DNA of 64,000 nucleotides, taken from the NCBI GenBank assembly GCA_016124585.1, contig WGNL01000001.1, positions 1-64,000 of the forward strand. The letters run 5' to 3'. Every line of letters begins with the position of its first letter. Positions within the stretch are counted from its first letter, which is position 1. Shown in pieces: positions 26,491-40,500 of the stretch. The notes under the pieces were generated by a model. The model was not told the DNA's origin, ran no database searches, and saw only the letters and a program-made list of their open reading frames with translations. This DNA comes from Bacteroidota bacterium. Lineage in GTDB: Bacteria; Bacteroidota; Bacteroidia; Chitinophagales; Saprospiraceae. The translations under genes were made by a program, and so were the position numbers.

Positions 26491-26504
26491 AAAATTTAGC
26501 AGTT

Positions 26505-27968
26505 ATGATATTCAAATTAATTGACGACAATAAAAATAGTGGCGCCCCAATCATCAAGGTTATCGGTGTCGGTGGTGGTGGCTCAAATGCCGTGAACCAC
26601 ATGTTCAAGCAGGGCATCGTTGGAGTGGATTTCGCCATCTGCAATACCGACGAGCAGGCCATGGCCCAAAGCCCTGTCCAAACCAAAATCCAACTTGGCC
26701 CAACCCTGACAGAGGGTCGGGGCGCTGGTTCTAAACCCAACATCGGGAAGCTTTCCGCCGAAGAGAGCATTGAGGAGGTGAAAACCTACCTTGGCAACAA
26801 TTGCAAAATGCTCTTCATCACAGCAGGTATGGGCGGCGGCACAGGCACTGGTGCAGCTCCGATTATTGCCCGTGCAGCGCAGGAGATGGACATTCTGACC
26901 GTGGGCATCGTGACGCTACCTTTTACATTCGAAGGTAACAAGCGGGTCTTCCAAGGTCATGAAGGCTTGGATGAGTTGAAAAAGTACGTGGACACCATTA
27001 TAGTTATATCAAACGATAAACTGAAGGCGATTCACGGCAACTTGACCATTTCGCAGGCATTCGGCCAAGCCGACAATATCTTGACCACAGCAGCAAAAGG
27101 CATTGCCGAAATCATCACCGTACCTGGTTACGTGAACGTTGACTTTGAAGACGTTAACACCGTCATGCGGGACAGTGGGGTAGCCATCATGGGTACGGCC
27201 ATCGCCGAAGGTGACAACCGTGCCAAGCGTGCCGTGGATGAAGCATTGAACTCTCCGCTGCTCGAAGAGAACAATATCAAAGGTGCGCAGCACATCCTTA
27301 TCAATATCACTTCTGGCAAAAAAGAGGTGACGATGGAAGAGATTTTTGAAATCACCGAATTTGTGCAGGAAGAGGCTGGCGCTGGCACTAACCTCATCTG
27401 GGGTAACTGCTACGATGAGACTTTGGCAGACAAACTTAGCGTGACCATCATTGCTACTGGCTTTGAGCGCCTTTCGGCCAACCCAACAATTTCTGGTGCG
27501 AAGCCTGAGTCAAATGCTCGCCCAGTGAAAGTGTCATTGGACGACGATGAATTTTCTTCAAAAAAAAACTACCTGACCACGCTTGGTTCTGATGAGGAAA
27601 AGGATGACGACAACACCTTTGATTTTCCAGATGTGACGGAGCGGTACAATAAATACAGCCGTTTTCACAAAGAAGAGCCTTATGTGCGGAGCAACCGTGA
27701 CCGGGAAGAAGAAGAGCGCCAACATCGCTTGGAGGCTGAGCGTCGCCGGAAGGAGCGTTTGGCCAGTATTTCAAATAAGCCAAAACTCAGCAACCCACAA
27801 GCTGTGAATGAGTTGGAAAATGTACCTGCTTATTTGCGCAAGGGCATCAATTTGGAAGATACTCCCGGCTCTGATGAAATCGCTTATTCAAAGTGGACGA
27901 TTTCGGAGCATGAGTCTGAGCCACAGTTGAGGGAAGGAAATTCTTTCCTTCACGACAATGTGGATTAG
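26505..27968 (+). CDS. ftsZ: Cell division GTPase FtsZ
   Basis: FtsZ polymerises into the Z ring. I start at ATG 26505 (MIFKLIDDNKNSG), giving 487 residues; the same frame is open back into ftsA but that part is repeat-derived. The GTP-binding G-rich turn GVGGGGSN (~21-28), the tubulin signature G110-G-G-T-G-T-G116 and the T7 loop NVDFEDVNTVM are intact. A charged disordered linker follows. The conserved partner-binding peptide N439-V-P-A-Y-L-R445 is not terminal: 41 more residues follow and end FLHDNVD, an ending I associate with Bacteroidota FtsZ. Confidence 0.97.
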   Translation: MIFKLIDDNKNSGAPIIKVIGVGGGGSNAVNHMFKQGIVGVDFAICNTDEQAMAQSPVQTKIQLGPTLTEGRGAGSKPNIGKLSAEESIEEVKTYLGNNCKMLFITAGMGGGTGTGAAPIIARAAQEMDILTVGIVTLPFTFEGNKRVFQGHEGLDELKKYVDTIIVISNDKLKAIHGNLTISQAFGQADNILTTAAKGIAEIITVPGYVNVDFEDVNTVMRDSGVAIMGTAIAEGDNRAKRAVDEALNSPLLEENNIKGAQHILINITSGKKEVTMEEIFEITEFVQEEAGAGTNLIWGNCYDETLADKLSVTIIATGFERLSANPTISGAKPESNARPVKVSLDDDEFSSKKNYLTTLGSDEEKDDDNTFDFPDVTERYNKYSRFHKEEPYVRSNRDREEEERQHRLEAERRRKERLASISNKPKLSNPQAVNELENVPAYLRKGINLEDTPGSDEIAYSKWTISEHESEPQLREGNSFLHDNVD

Positions 27969-27970
27969 AC

Positions 27971-28043
27971 CATTGCCGGATTGCCTTACTGTTTAAATGT
28001 TATTTGTACACAAAAGCATTCAATAATCCAGCAATCCAGCATT
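27971..28043. repeat. Degenerate inverted repeat of GGATTGC-type words after ftsZ
   Basis: CATTGCCGGATTGCC shortly after the ftsZ stop and AATCCAGCAATCCAGC at 28025-28040 can pair with several mismatches. It is the weakest member of the series of inverted repeats along the cluster. Confidence 0.45.
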
Positions 28044-28094
28044 TTCAACAAGTTTTTTATTTTTAGCCATCATAACTTGCTAAACCAAGTTTCG

Positions 28095-28127
28095 GGCATG
28101 GGCCAAAGTAGGCCCATGCCTTTTTTT
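28095..28127 (+). terminator. Intrinsic terminator of the dcw cluster
   Basis: GGCATGGGCC and GGCCCATGCC form a perfect 10-bp stem around AAAGTA, followed by seven T. It lies 127 bp after ftsZ. Confidence 0.93.
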
Positions 28128-28515
28128 GTTTAGAAATGGTCATGGATTTCAAGATTGGCTTTAAAGTGTTGGCATAATGTTTGTCCTGAAACCGGAACGG
28201 TATCCCTCCTTTTAGCTTTCCCTCCCATAATTAGCTTAGAATTCCCCTTGGATAAGTAGACAACATTATTAGAAACGGGGCAAACGTGGAAAACAAAAAC
28301 TTGAAAGTGGACAAATCAAATGGCCTGAAGATGCTTGTATTCCCTCCAATTCTTGCTATTTCTTCAAAGCCGATAGCTGGCCATCCTTTTCTCCTTTTCT
28401 CCTTCTTCCTATTAGTTTTCACTTTCCGGATTGTATTTCAAGAGTCCAATGCAAGCATACTCATGTAGCGCTCTATTCTCACTGATTTAGAAACTAGTTA
28501 ACACTCACAATAATT
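28128..28515. other. Intergenic region ahead of the first giant gene
   Basis: Short open frames exist on both strands but none looks like a protein, and they overlap each other. I saw no exact TAnnTTTG element, so the promoter of the giant gene is not located. Confidence 0.5.
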
Positions 28516-31500
28516 ATGAACAGAATCTTACTCACTTTGACTGGCATCCTATTTTGTATTTCTGGGCTTATAGCCGGAAACCCAAATGGCGATTTGAAAA
28601 TTGAAATGCTGGACTACTACAACCTAGTAGTGGACCACAATATCCAAACACCAAATGGTGCATCGCCAAGAGCAGTTTACATTGGTGTAAAAATATGCAA
28701 TACAGGCAATAACCCGATTGATGATGTATTTGCAAACATTGGCAACTTTTCGGCAAGTACACCTGGCGAATACCCGGTGACCACTATTTCGAGTGGCCCG
28801 TATTCGGGAAATTTTTCATTTACGCATGAAGGAGGGATAAAAGACGCAACTCGGTATATTGGAACTTTGGCTCCTGGGGAGTGTGTGGTTCAATATTGGC
28901 TTTTGAGTTATCCCTTGCTTGACCTAAATGGGAACAAGGTTTGTGGCAGCAAGCCGGACCAAACTGATGATTTAAAACTAAAATATGACGTCTGGGCTAC
29001 TGCTAATGATGCTGGTGTCGCACTGAAAGCAAATGACAGTAAGACTGTTCAATGCCGTGCAATGATTTCTGCCATGGCCAATAAAATTTGGCCCAATACA
29101 ACCTCAAAGGTTCCAAACGAATTTCTGGCAGCATTTCCCGACAAGCAATTAGGTTGGCGGCAGAATACTCCTGCAAATGGAAGTGTACCAGGGTCAACGA
29201 TAGTTCTGGAAGGAATTTGGTTTGACCTAGGGAATATCCGAAAAGGATTTGACAATGATGGAGATTATGTTCCAGACTATAATTTTTTATTACAACCTGT
29301 TGGCAATCCGGCACTGTTTGATGCCAATTGTTTTAGGTTGGTCAAAGTGCATGGCCTGATTGTTATCAAACTCCAAGGTCAAGGAATCAAAACCATTGAG
29401 TTTACCGATAAAATGCATTTTTCGGGGATACCAGAAGACAATACAGGTGCTGTGGGTATGGTGTATTATGAGTTTGCGGTCTTGAATGGGCCTTGCTCGT
29501 CTCAGCTCACACCATATCAAGAAGTGGCCTCAGGCTCTAATAATGAAAAACACAATGGGGATTATGGAACACCAGGAGGTTCTTTAACAGCTGGACCACC
29601 CAGTGGTATATTGGTGACGAATGCGCCAGCTTCAACCCAGGTTGGGCAAACCATTCAAGTCTCAGTTTCATATAACAACAATGGTAATCAACCTATCGGC
29701 TTGCCTAATTTGCAAAACAACCTTGTATATCAAGTCGAAATACCTGATTACACTGCTTATGTAGCAGGTTCAGCTGCTTCCAGCAATTCATTGCCAAATG
29801 GCACCAATGCAACCCTTTTGTATTCTTCCGATGGGGGCCTTAATTGGGAGACAACAGAACCTACCCCCGCAGCCACAATAACTGATATTCAATGGTGGCT
29901 AGATAAACCACTTGAACCTGGTCAAACGGGAATCGTAACCTATGATATTGCAGTATCTTCATCTTATAATGGTACCGTGTTGAAACCGAGTGGCGGAGTT
30001 GGTCTTGGAAATAGTACTCCGTTTGTGAGTGACGAGGCTGCGGTAATGATTGAGGGGAATTATTCAATAACAGGTAAGGTATTCACAGATAATGGAGATG
30101 GTAATGGTGGCATTTTAGGCGATGGCATACAAAATGGGGCAGAATCTGGTATTCCAAACGTAACAGTGTGGTTGTACGTAGATTCTGATGGAGATGGCAT
30201 TGCTGATGAGAATGAATTAATTGCACAAACGGCTGTAACCCAGCCCAATGGAAGTTTTGCTTTTGATAATTTAAGTGATGCGAATTACGTAGTAAAGATA
30301 AATACTTCAGATAATGATATTCCTGACGGCCTTTCAAGCACTACAGCAAGTGAAATTGCAGTAGGAAATTTGAATAATGGTTCACCTACCATTTCAGTTG
30401 GTTTTACAGCGTTGGTAGAGGTTACTAACTCGCTTGCAGGCAATTCAAGTGTTTATGAAAATGATATTGTTAACTACGATATCAATGTTAAAAATAGAAC
30501 ATACGCAGAAGATACTGACAATTCCAGCTCGGTTGTGGCTTGGGCTTCCGTACTCGATCCTTCGACTACCTACAACATTACGCCAAATAATATGTTGGGC
30601 CCCCCTGATGACCATTTGGCCAACTTTAGTTCGAATTGGTCAAGTAAGGCGGTGGTTAAAGGTTTCAATTTTGGGACTCAACAAGGCGAAATTGAGAAAG
30701 TAGAATTATTGTTCTCGCTTTGTACTGATAGAAAAGTGAACAATGATAAACTTCAAGCCAAAATAACTTTAGAAAATGGTACAACGGTAGTTGTGCCAAA
30801 TCCAATTTGGAGTAAGAACAGTTCTCCAAGCTTAAACGATTACGTTGGAGTACCATATTTAGGATTCTTAACTGTGGACCTGAGTGATGTACAAGATTGG
30901 GATTGGTCAGTTTTTGATCCAGAATGGAAAGTCACAATTGAAGGGGTGCAATACGGAAGCTATGATGGAGCTAGAGTTTGGATTGACGCAATTGGTGTCA
31001 AAGTGACCACAACATGCTGTACAACAGAAGGCGTTGGGGAGCCAGGTGATTGTATTTCAACCGTGCAACATGCACCTTTTTCCTATAAATATGATACTGA
31101 CAAGTTGGAGTTTATTTCGGCTTCTGATGAGCCTGACGAATTAAATCCAGGAGAATTAAAATGGGAAGATGTTGGGCCCCTTTATCCTGGCCAAACCAAA
31201 AATTTCAATTTAAGTTTCCGTGCACTACAGCCTGAACTGTCTTCGTGTGCACTGTCAGCACCAGAATGTCTTTCAATTCCTAACCCATGGACGCAGTGTG
31301 AAATTGCTTCATCGGGCTATAGTTATGACAAAACTGTCAATGGAAATGTTACTTGGAGTTCGATTTTGTCGTCAGTGCCAACAAACAACGTGGCAACTTC
31401 CATTCGACTAAGGGGTACGGGAACAATTACAGTACCCTCCGGTGACTTGGTTGTTAACGCTGCTTACTTCGTCGTGGACGGCCCAACCTTGGTTATTGCT

Positions 31501-34500
31501 AACGGGAATTTGATATTGAATCAATACGCCTGTGTGCTGTTTCACAATGGTACTTTTAGGGTGAAGGGAAATGTTGACCAATCAGGCAATCAATCATTTT
31601 TCTGCAACTACAACGAGACCATGGAAATTGGCGATGAGGCTTCCAATGGTTTTTTTAACAGTACGGGTGTTGCTACCACAGGCTATTTCAAGAACAATGG
31701 TGGCAATCGCCGTCTCGAAAACGTTTGTCTCAATGTCACCTCAGATTACACTTTACTCGGTAGTTCGGGACTTGATTATCTGATAAATGTTTGTGGCGAA
31801 ATTGGTGATAAAGGCGCTACTAATGCTGCATCAGGAACAGTTGATGCAGGAGAAGGAGGTTCCATTTCCATTTCTGCCAACTGTACCATGTTCACCTGTG
31901 AGTTGACAGTTGTTGGAAATATTGGGGTGAATTCAGGTGGTACCTTGATGGGCTGCAACTCTGACTTTCGCACCACCAATGGTAATTTTTCTAATGCTGG
32001 GACCTTTAAGGGGTGCGACAATACTATTTGGGTAAATGATGGTAAATCCATTACAAATACTTCGAATTGGACTGCAGTTGTTGCCAAGCGCCGGGGTAAC
32101 TCGTCCATGAGTACAGCGTATATCCCTGTTAACTCATCCCTGGTATCCATAACACCTGAATTTGGCAATTGTACCTGTGCAGAAAGCAATTCTGCAAACG
32201 GATTAATAGTAACTACTGCAAAGGTCGAAGGTGCAAAAAACTGTGAGAACCTTGATGTCCAGAATTCGTCTGATACGGAGTCTATCACAGTATTAGATAG
32301 AGGATCTATTTCAGGAATAATTTACGGAGATAAAGATAATGACGGGTGGCAAGGGGCTACAGGGGTCGAACCTGGAGTCGATTATTATTTAGAGGGAGTT
32401 GAAATAAAACTATTCGCTTGTGTCAGCTCAAATGGAAGGCCAATTTATCCGGCAAGTAATACGAATAAAAGGTGCGACCAGTCTCCAAATAATGGCTCTT
32501 GGGAAGTCCTGCAAACGGATACAACTAATGAAAACGGCTTCTATCGCTTTGAGGGATTGGAGAATGGGTACTACTATACAGAAGTAACGAGCTCAACTGT
32601 GCCTGGAAAAATTTCACAGTCAGCAGATCCTGACCAAACTGGTGTCAAATGCACCTCTTGCAACGACACATGGAAAAACTCAACTGACAAAATTAGCAGG
32701 GCCGGAATTATTGGAGGAGCTAACGATTTTTATGAAGTGAATTTTGGCTACTATCTTGATGAATTGATTTCTGGAAAAGTTTACAATGATATAAATGGCA
32801 ACGGAATAATCGATGAAGGTGATGTTCCAATGCAAGGCGTAACCGTTAAAAGAGTAAGTGGTGGTTGCAGCTCTTGCCCAACAACAGTGACGGATGCAAC
32901 TGGAAAATTTGTTTTTGGAGCGCTTTCAGCAGGTACATCATACAATATTCAAGTTGTCATTTCCTCACTACCTGCAGGAAATGTTTGGTTGGAAACTTAT
33001 GAGTCAGATGGCACCATCAATAATTCAATTGTTCGCACCTTAGCTGCTGGCACACAAAGTACGGATAATATTTATGGGTTTAGGCAGGCTGGAGCTTCAG
33101 ATATTGGCGGAACAGTATACTATGACTGGCATGGCAATGCCTTTATTAACGCTGGAGATGAAGGTATACCAGATGTAAAATTGAACCTATTTAGGGATTC
33201 AAATAATAATGGGGTTAGAAACCCTAAAGAGCCAATTGTCGGAATTACTACTACTGATATTAACGGAAAATACAATTTCGGTAGTTTGCCAGCTGGTAGT
33301 TATATCGTACTTGTGGACGAGGCAACCCTCCCAATTTATCCTTACGAAACTGAAGACCCTTCCGAATCTGGCATTTGTTCTATCTGTGATGCACAAGGTG
33401 AGATATACAACTTAAATGGCACTGCCGATCGTACTGATATTGACTTTGGATACACCGTTTCTCCTGCCTCAAGACCAAATGCAAGAGTCCAAGGGGTTGT
33501 ATTTGAAGATGCGGATGCAAATGGCATACGACATTTCAGCGAATTTGGCTTACCTGGTATTTCAGTGAGTTTGGTTGGCGATGTAAATGGAGACGGTATC
33601 AAGGTCGCAATGAAAAGCAAAACATCTGCTTTTGACGGAAGCTATTATTTTGAAGCTTTGTTGGATGGAGATTATAGTGTTGTAGTAACCGAAGACGACG
33701 ACAATCTTCCGCTACATTACAAGGCATCTACTCTCACGCTTAGGAATTTTAGGATTGCCGGAGGTAAGCTTATAGAAATTGATGGAATTAATTGTGTTAC
33801 ATGTGCTGGTGCATCCATTGATTTTGGTTTTACGCCAGCAGGGTCCATCGAAAGTTATGTCTTCTTTGATGCCAACGGAAATGGAACTCAAGATTGGAGT
33901 GAAAAAGGAATTGTAAATGCTATTGTTTACCTATGCGAAGGAGAGGATGTAGCATGCACATTAGCGAATGCATCTAAAATTGATACAACTGATGCCAACG
34001 GGCTATTTGTTTTTGAAGATTTGGCTTCCTCCTATTACACTGTTGCAGTTGAACTTGCTTCGCTCCCAACAGGTCTGACCCTAACGGCTGATCCTAGTAC
34101 CGATGGCATTCCTTGTTATTCTCCGTTGGATATTGCCGATCCTTATTACAGCTTCCTAAACGCTGGTTGTGACAGCCGGTACGGCGAGGTTCGAATTTAC
34201 CTAGGCTCAAAAGCCAAAAACGTGAATTTTGGGTATAAACCAAGTGGAATTATTGGTGATTTGGTTTGGGTTGATTACAACCTAGATGGTGTACAAGGCT
34301 CAAATGAGCCAGGAATTCCAAGGGTTGAAATTCGTGTTGTTAATGCTACTTCGTTCAGCTACAATGGTACTAATTATACACCAGGTACATACAGAGACAC
34401 CATCTTCACTGATTTCGATGGAATTTATTCATTCGTTAATCTTCCTGATGCAACTTGGACGGTTAATGTGGTGGCTCCTGTTGATTTGGTACCAGTATTT

Positions 34501-37500
34501 GACCCAGATGGAACGCTTAACAACACCACTCAAGTTGTAATTTCAAACGGTAAAATCACGAATATAGGTAATTCGTGGTGTTTGACGGGTAGCAACTGCT
34601 CGTTAGATGTTGATTTTGGCTATCGTCCAAATTACACCAACAGCGTTTCGGGTACTGTCTGTCTTGATGCCGATAGTGATGGCCAATGTGACCCACTCAT
34701 CGATGACGTGCCAAATAATATCACCGTATTTGTATACGATGAACGTGGCAATGAACTTGGACAAAAGACAGCAGATCACAACGGTGATTTTATTTTTGAA
34801 TACTTGCCTAATGATACGGTGATAGTGGCCGTCAGCATGACCCAGACTCCTTTGGAGCTAACAAGCGTCACCACCTCAACAGGTGACACGCCTGCATTCG
34901 AAGTGGAAGAAGTTTCAGGCAGCACCTATCAAAAAATTGACCTGACAGGCGATGTGACGGGCGTAAATTTCGCTTTTGCATTTACGGATACATTTGACCT
35001 TGGCGACCTTCCGCTGCCATATTTGACTACTGTAAACGGTACTCGTACAGGCCCAGCCCACTTGCTTGAAGACGTTCCAACTTTGTTCCTTGGCTCATGG
35101 GTGGATGCGGAATTTTTCCCAGTAATCAATGATGATGCTTCCGGCGACGACAGCTTCGGCGACGACGAGGATGGCATTAGTTTCATAAATCCAGATAACT
35201 GGAAACCAGGGACTGTGGCACTTGGCAAAGGTGGTTCGATTTCAGCAAAAGTAACTGGCAATGGTTACTTAGTTGGTTGGATTGATTTCTCTCAAGACGG
35301 AGATTTCACCGATCCAGGGGAAATGATCGTTAACCAAGTAGTCTCCACAGGTAACTACAATTTCAATTTCGATATTCCTGCCAGCACTGACCTTTCTGGT
35401 GGGCAGGAGATTTACTCCCGATTCCGTGTGTTTGTTGATCGCCCATTCTCACCAGAAACGGCTTGCGATGGAATCGTAGTCGGTGGTGAAGTTGAGGATT
35501 ACCGCACAGATATTTGCCATAACCTGACCGACCCAGGGGCGATTGTTGGTGCAGAGACAGGTTGTGATGGATTTGATGCATCAATAATTTCTGAATCTGC
35601 AGCACCAGCGGGTGGCGGCGGCACACTTGAATACCAATGGCAAATGAGCCTTGACGATGGACTTACCTGGGCAGATATTACAGGTGCTACTGGCACAAGC
35701 TACGATCCAGGCTCCATCACCCAAACAACTCGTTACCGCCGAGGCGCATTGCGGGAGCATTGCGCAGGGTTTGTATACACAAATGCGGTAATTAAGACCG
35801 TTTTGACCAATTTCGACGATCCTGGTATCATTGCTGGTGATGAGGATAACTGCGGAATTTTTGACCCAACACCAGTACTAAGTGTGACACCTCCTAGTGG
35901 TGGCTCAGGCACGGGCACTGTTACCTACCAATGGCAACAGAGCACGGACGGAGGTACTACTTGGATGGACATTGCGTCAGCGAACCAAGAATCATACGAC
36001 CCCGGTATTATCAGCGTGACAACTAATTACCGGAGAACTTCCCGGAAAGCACCCTGCGGCGACCTCGTTTACTCGAATGTCGTTACCAAAATGGTAGCTG
36101 TCAATTTCACCAATGCTGGTACTATTGCTGGCGCAGAATCTATCTGTGGTGGCTACGACCCAGGCATCATTACAAGTGTCAGCCTCCCAACAGGTGGTGT
36201 TGATGGTTACGTAGGATATCAATGGGAGCGCAGTATCGATGGAGGAAACACATGGTCTGTCATCCCAGGTGCTACTAGCACCCAGTATAACCCAGGTACC
36301 ATTACTCAAACAACCCAGTACCGCCGTCAGGCACGCCGTGTACCATGTGGCATTTGGGTCAATTCAAATGTGATTGTCAAGGAGGTGAAAACCATTCCAA
36401 CGGCGTCCATCACTACTTTTCCAACTAGTGGCTCTGGTAATTTGTGTGAATTGACGGACTATGTTTTCGCCGCATCAAATGCCGGTTCAGGCGTGACTTA
36501 CAGCTGGGATTTTGGTACTTATGCAACATCGCCTTCCGGTGCTGGTCAGGGACCACTCAGTGTTCAATTTGATGTGCCGAACGGCAGCTCAACCACATCT
36601 ACTACTGTGAAATTGACAGTTTCAGAAAATGGCTGTCAAATCACTGACAGCAAGGTGTTGAGTTTGCGTCCTGAAATTGTAATCAACAGCGTTTCAAAAG
36701 TCAATCCGACTTCTTGTAGCGCCACAGATGGTAGTATCACCATAATGGCTACCTATCCTGCCAGTTCCACCATCGTTTACAGCATAAACGGTGGAGCTAC
36801 ATGGACTTCCTCTAGTTTTATTGATAATTTGGGAGCAGGAGTTTATGAGGTAATGGCACGTTATAATACAGGTGATTGTGCGGAAAGCTACGGAAACGTA
36901 TCACTTTCCGATCCACCACCTGCCGCAACGATGTCAGTTTCTTCTTTGGAGGAATGCACAGGTCAATCATTTACTGTTAGTGCTTCGGCAGCTACTGGGT
37001 CTCCTGTTTACGGATGGTTCTTTGGCAATGGTGCATCTCCAAGTTCAGCTTCAGGTGCGGGCCCTCACAATGTTACTTTTTCGACAGGTGGCCCAAAGAC
37101 AATTTCCTTGCAATTGAAGGAAAGTGGCTGTGTGGCAATCATTGATACAACAGTGGTGGTGGTTGAAAACTTCAGCGATGGAGGCTCAGTACTTGGTGGC
37201 GGCGTATTGTGCAGTGCCTATGATGCACCTGCTTTTACAGTAGGTTCCAACCCAGCTGGTGGTTACGGCGGCTCTACGCTGTATCAATGGGAAAAAAGAA
37301 CAAGCACAGGCCCAGGTACTTGGGATGCATGGACAGATATAGCTGGCGCTACTAGTGCCACATACGATCCAGGTAATGTGGGTTCTTCTACCGAATATCG
37401 CCGCAAAACTCGTCGCAACCCATGTTCTAGCTGGGTATATTCCAACACATTAACAACAACACTAGTGCTTAAGCCAGTGCTTGGTGATGATAACTATTTC

Positions 37501-40500
37501 ACGGTTTGTCCGGGCTTCCCGTACGCTGATAACGTGAACATTAATGACTATTCACTTTCTAATCCAAGTTTCAATATCTTGACTTGGCCGACCAACGGTG
37601 CGCTTGATTTCGATAACGATGGTGAGATACTTTACGTGCCGAACTCTACTTATTGTGGTACGGACCATTTCAAATATTACGTTTGCAACGAAGGCAGTGT
37701 TTGTTGTGACACGGCGTCAGTAATTATCGACCTGACCGATAACGAGGCTCCAACCATTGCCAACGTGCCACCAAGCATAACCATTAGTTGCGATGACCAG
37801 TTGCCATTGGCAGAATCGGTAGCAGTGGTTGAAAATTGCCAAAACGTTTCGATTGGTGTTGACCAATTCATTACGCAAGGTTCTGATTCCTGCGCACTCC
37901 ACAACTATGAATACATCAGGATGTGGAACGGTGTTGACTACTGTACAAATACAGCTCAAGCTACCCAAGTGATAACGGTGCAGGATAAAACCTCGCCGGA
38001 TATTTACCGGATTTATACCTTACCGAATGGCAAAAAACTGGTAGCTGGTGTGATGGAAAACGTTTCAGAATACTGGAAAACAGTGGCGTTGCCTGTAGCA
38101 TTCAACACGCAGCCCGTTGTATTCACACAGTTATCATCCCGCAATGAAGCCTCTGCTGCCATTGTTCGGATGCGCAACGTATCCACTACGCAGTTCCAAA
38201 TAAGAATCCAGGAGGAGGAAGCTGCCGACGGAACGCATTTGAAAGAAAATGTGGCTTGGATAGCTTTCGAAAAAGGTGCTATCAGCGGCAGTGTTCCATT
38301 TGAAGTGAATACTTGGCTGTTGAACAACGCAACATCAACCAAGACATTTGCCCAAGCATACCCTGGTATCCCGAATTTCATCGCCAGCGTTCAAACTAAC
38401 AACGACAGTGACTTGGCAAATCTTCGATATAGCAACCTGACTAGTAACGCTGTGAACGTCAAGCTACAAGAGGAAACTTCGGCGGATGCTGAAACAACAC
38501 ACAATTTGGAAACGGTAGGTTATCTGGCCATTTACAATTCAGCTCAATTCAAAACAAATACCGGTGAGGTATTTGGCGAGGTTGGCAAAGTAAGTGTCAC
38601 ACAGGATATCGTGAAGGTTGACCTTCAGAACAAATACCACAACCCTGTAGTGATTGTTGGAGGGACTTCCTACAACGACAGTGCTCCAGTGACTGTGCGG
38701 GTGTTTGATGTGACTGAAACATCATTCCAAGTGAAGCTGGATGAGTTCGATTATGAAGATGGGGTACACAGCGTTGAAACTTTGTCCTATTTAGTAGTTG
38801 AGGGCAGTTTGCCACTCGATAAGTTCATTTCCTGCGATAATATCCCAGCACCGCTTGCGATAGGTACGCAAATAATTGCAAAGGACAACTGTGATGCGAC
38901 CATCATGCTTCGGATGGTGGAGAACACACCAAACTTCGACTGTGCTTCAGATACGATTTTGACCCGTACTTGGTCTGTTGTGGATGATTGTGGTAATGAA
39001 ACTTCACTTACAGAAACATACACACTGCGTGATACAGAAGCTCCAACCTTTGTTGCACCAGCAAATGTAACCATCGTTTGCGGAGCAAACAAAGATGACC
39101 TGACCCTGACTGGCATACCTACTAGCCTGCATGACAACTGTGCGGATGAGGTGTTCCCAGTTTACGGTGATGATATGACCAATCTCTTGGGATGCAACGG
39201 GTATATATTGCGTACTTGGACAGTAGAGGACAATTGTGGCAACATAACGTCAAAAGTCCAAATCATAACCATTGCGCCTCCAACTGACACGGACAGAGAT
39301 GGTGTGACTGATTTCTACGATTTGGATGATGACAACGACGGCATTCCTGATGCTATCGAAGGCACTATAGACTCAGACGGAGATGGCATTCCTAACTCAT
39401 TGGATTTGGATAGCGACAATGACGGTATTCCAGATTTGATTGAAACTGGTCGAGTTGACATCAACGGAGATGGTGTTATCGACATCGTGGGAACACCGGG
39501 TTGGGATCACGACCATGATGGATTTGCTTTTGGTTATGACGGCAGTGACATCAGCTCAAATGCAGGTGCATCCGTGACATTTGACCCAGGTTCTTTGACC
39601 AATGACCGGGATCAAGACGGCGTGCCTAACTATTTGGACCTTGACAGTGACAACGACGGTATTCCTGACCTTGTGGAAGTTGGTGGTGCAGACGTCAATG
39701 GAGATGGTGTCATCGACTATCCAATTCCAAATGACCCGACCTCGATGCCGGATATTGACTCGGATGGTTTCCATGATAGCCTTGATTCTGATGATGATGG
39801 GGTGCCAGGAGCAGAGGCAACTAATCAACCTTTCATCAAATACAACGGAATAGCCTATACGGGTGGTCTCACTTCTGAAACACCAGATTTTGATGGTGAT
39901 GGTGTTCCAAATTTCTTGGACAGCGACAGTGACAATGACGGTGTGCCTGACCTCATCGAAGCAGGTGGCGTAGATACGGATGGAGACGGTAAGCTGAAAT
40001 TGAACGGTTATTTTGTAGATAACAACAACGATGGTTTGTTCGATATTTATGTGACCAACTCACTTATCCGCACGGAAGCCGGTTCTTCCAGTGGCAACCT
40101 GCGCCCACATGATTATGACAACAATGGAACGGCCTATATTGGTGCAGATGCCGATTTTGATGGCATGCCAAACCATGTTGACCGTGACAGCGATGGCGAC
40201 CATATTTACGACATCTTGGAAGCTGGACTATCCAGCCGTGACCTCAACAAGGATGGGGTAATCGACAACTTCACTGATGGCACACATTCCGGCTTCGATG
40301 ATTTGATTGAGGCTTCAGGTAATATTATCACTGAACAAGATGGAGCCACATTTGATGGCCGACCAGAAGACAGTGGCGACGCCGACGATACGCCTTATCT
40401 TTCTACTCAAGCTGATGGTGCCTTTGGTATCGTAAATGGCAACCCTGATGTGGATGAAGATGGTGACGGTTTATTGAATCTTTACGATGTAGACTCCGAC

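Noticed and set aside
26340-26504. Upstream extension of the ftsZ frame into ftsA
   Set aside because: The extra residues derive from the ftsA end and an inverted repeat, and FtsZ homology starts at MIFKLIDD, ATG 26505.
28231-28468. Two overlapping 60-63-codon frames after the dcw terminator
   Set aside because: They lie on opposite strands, have low-complexity composition and show no promoter or family resemblance.
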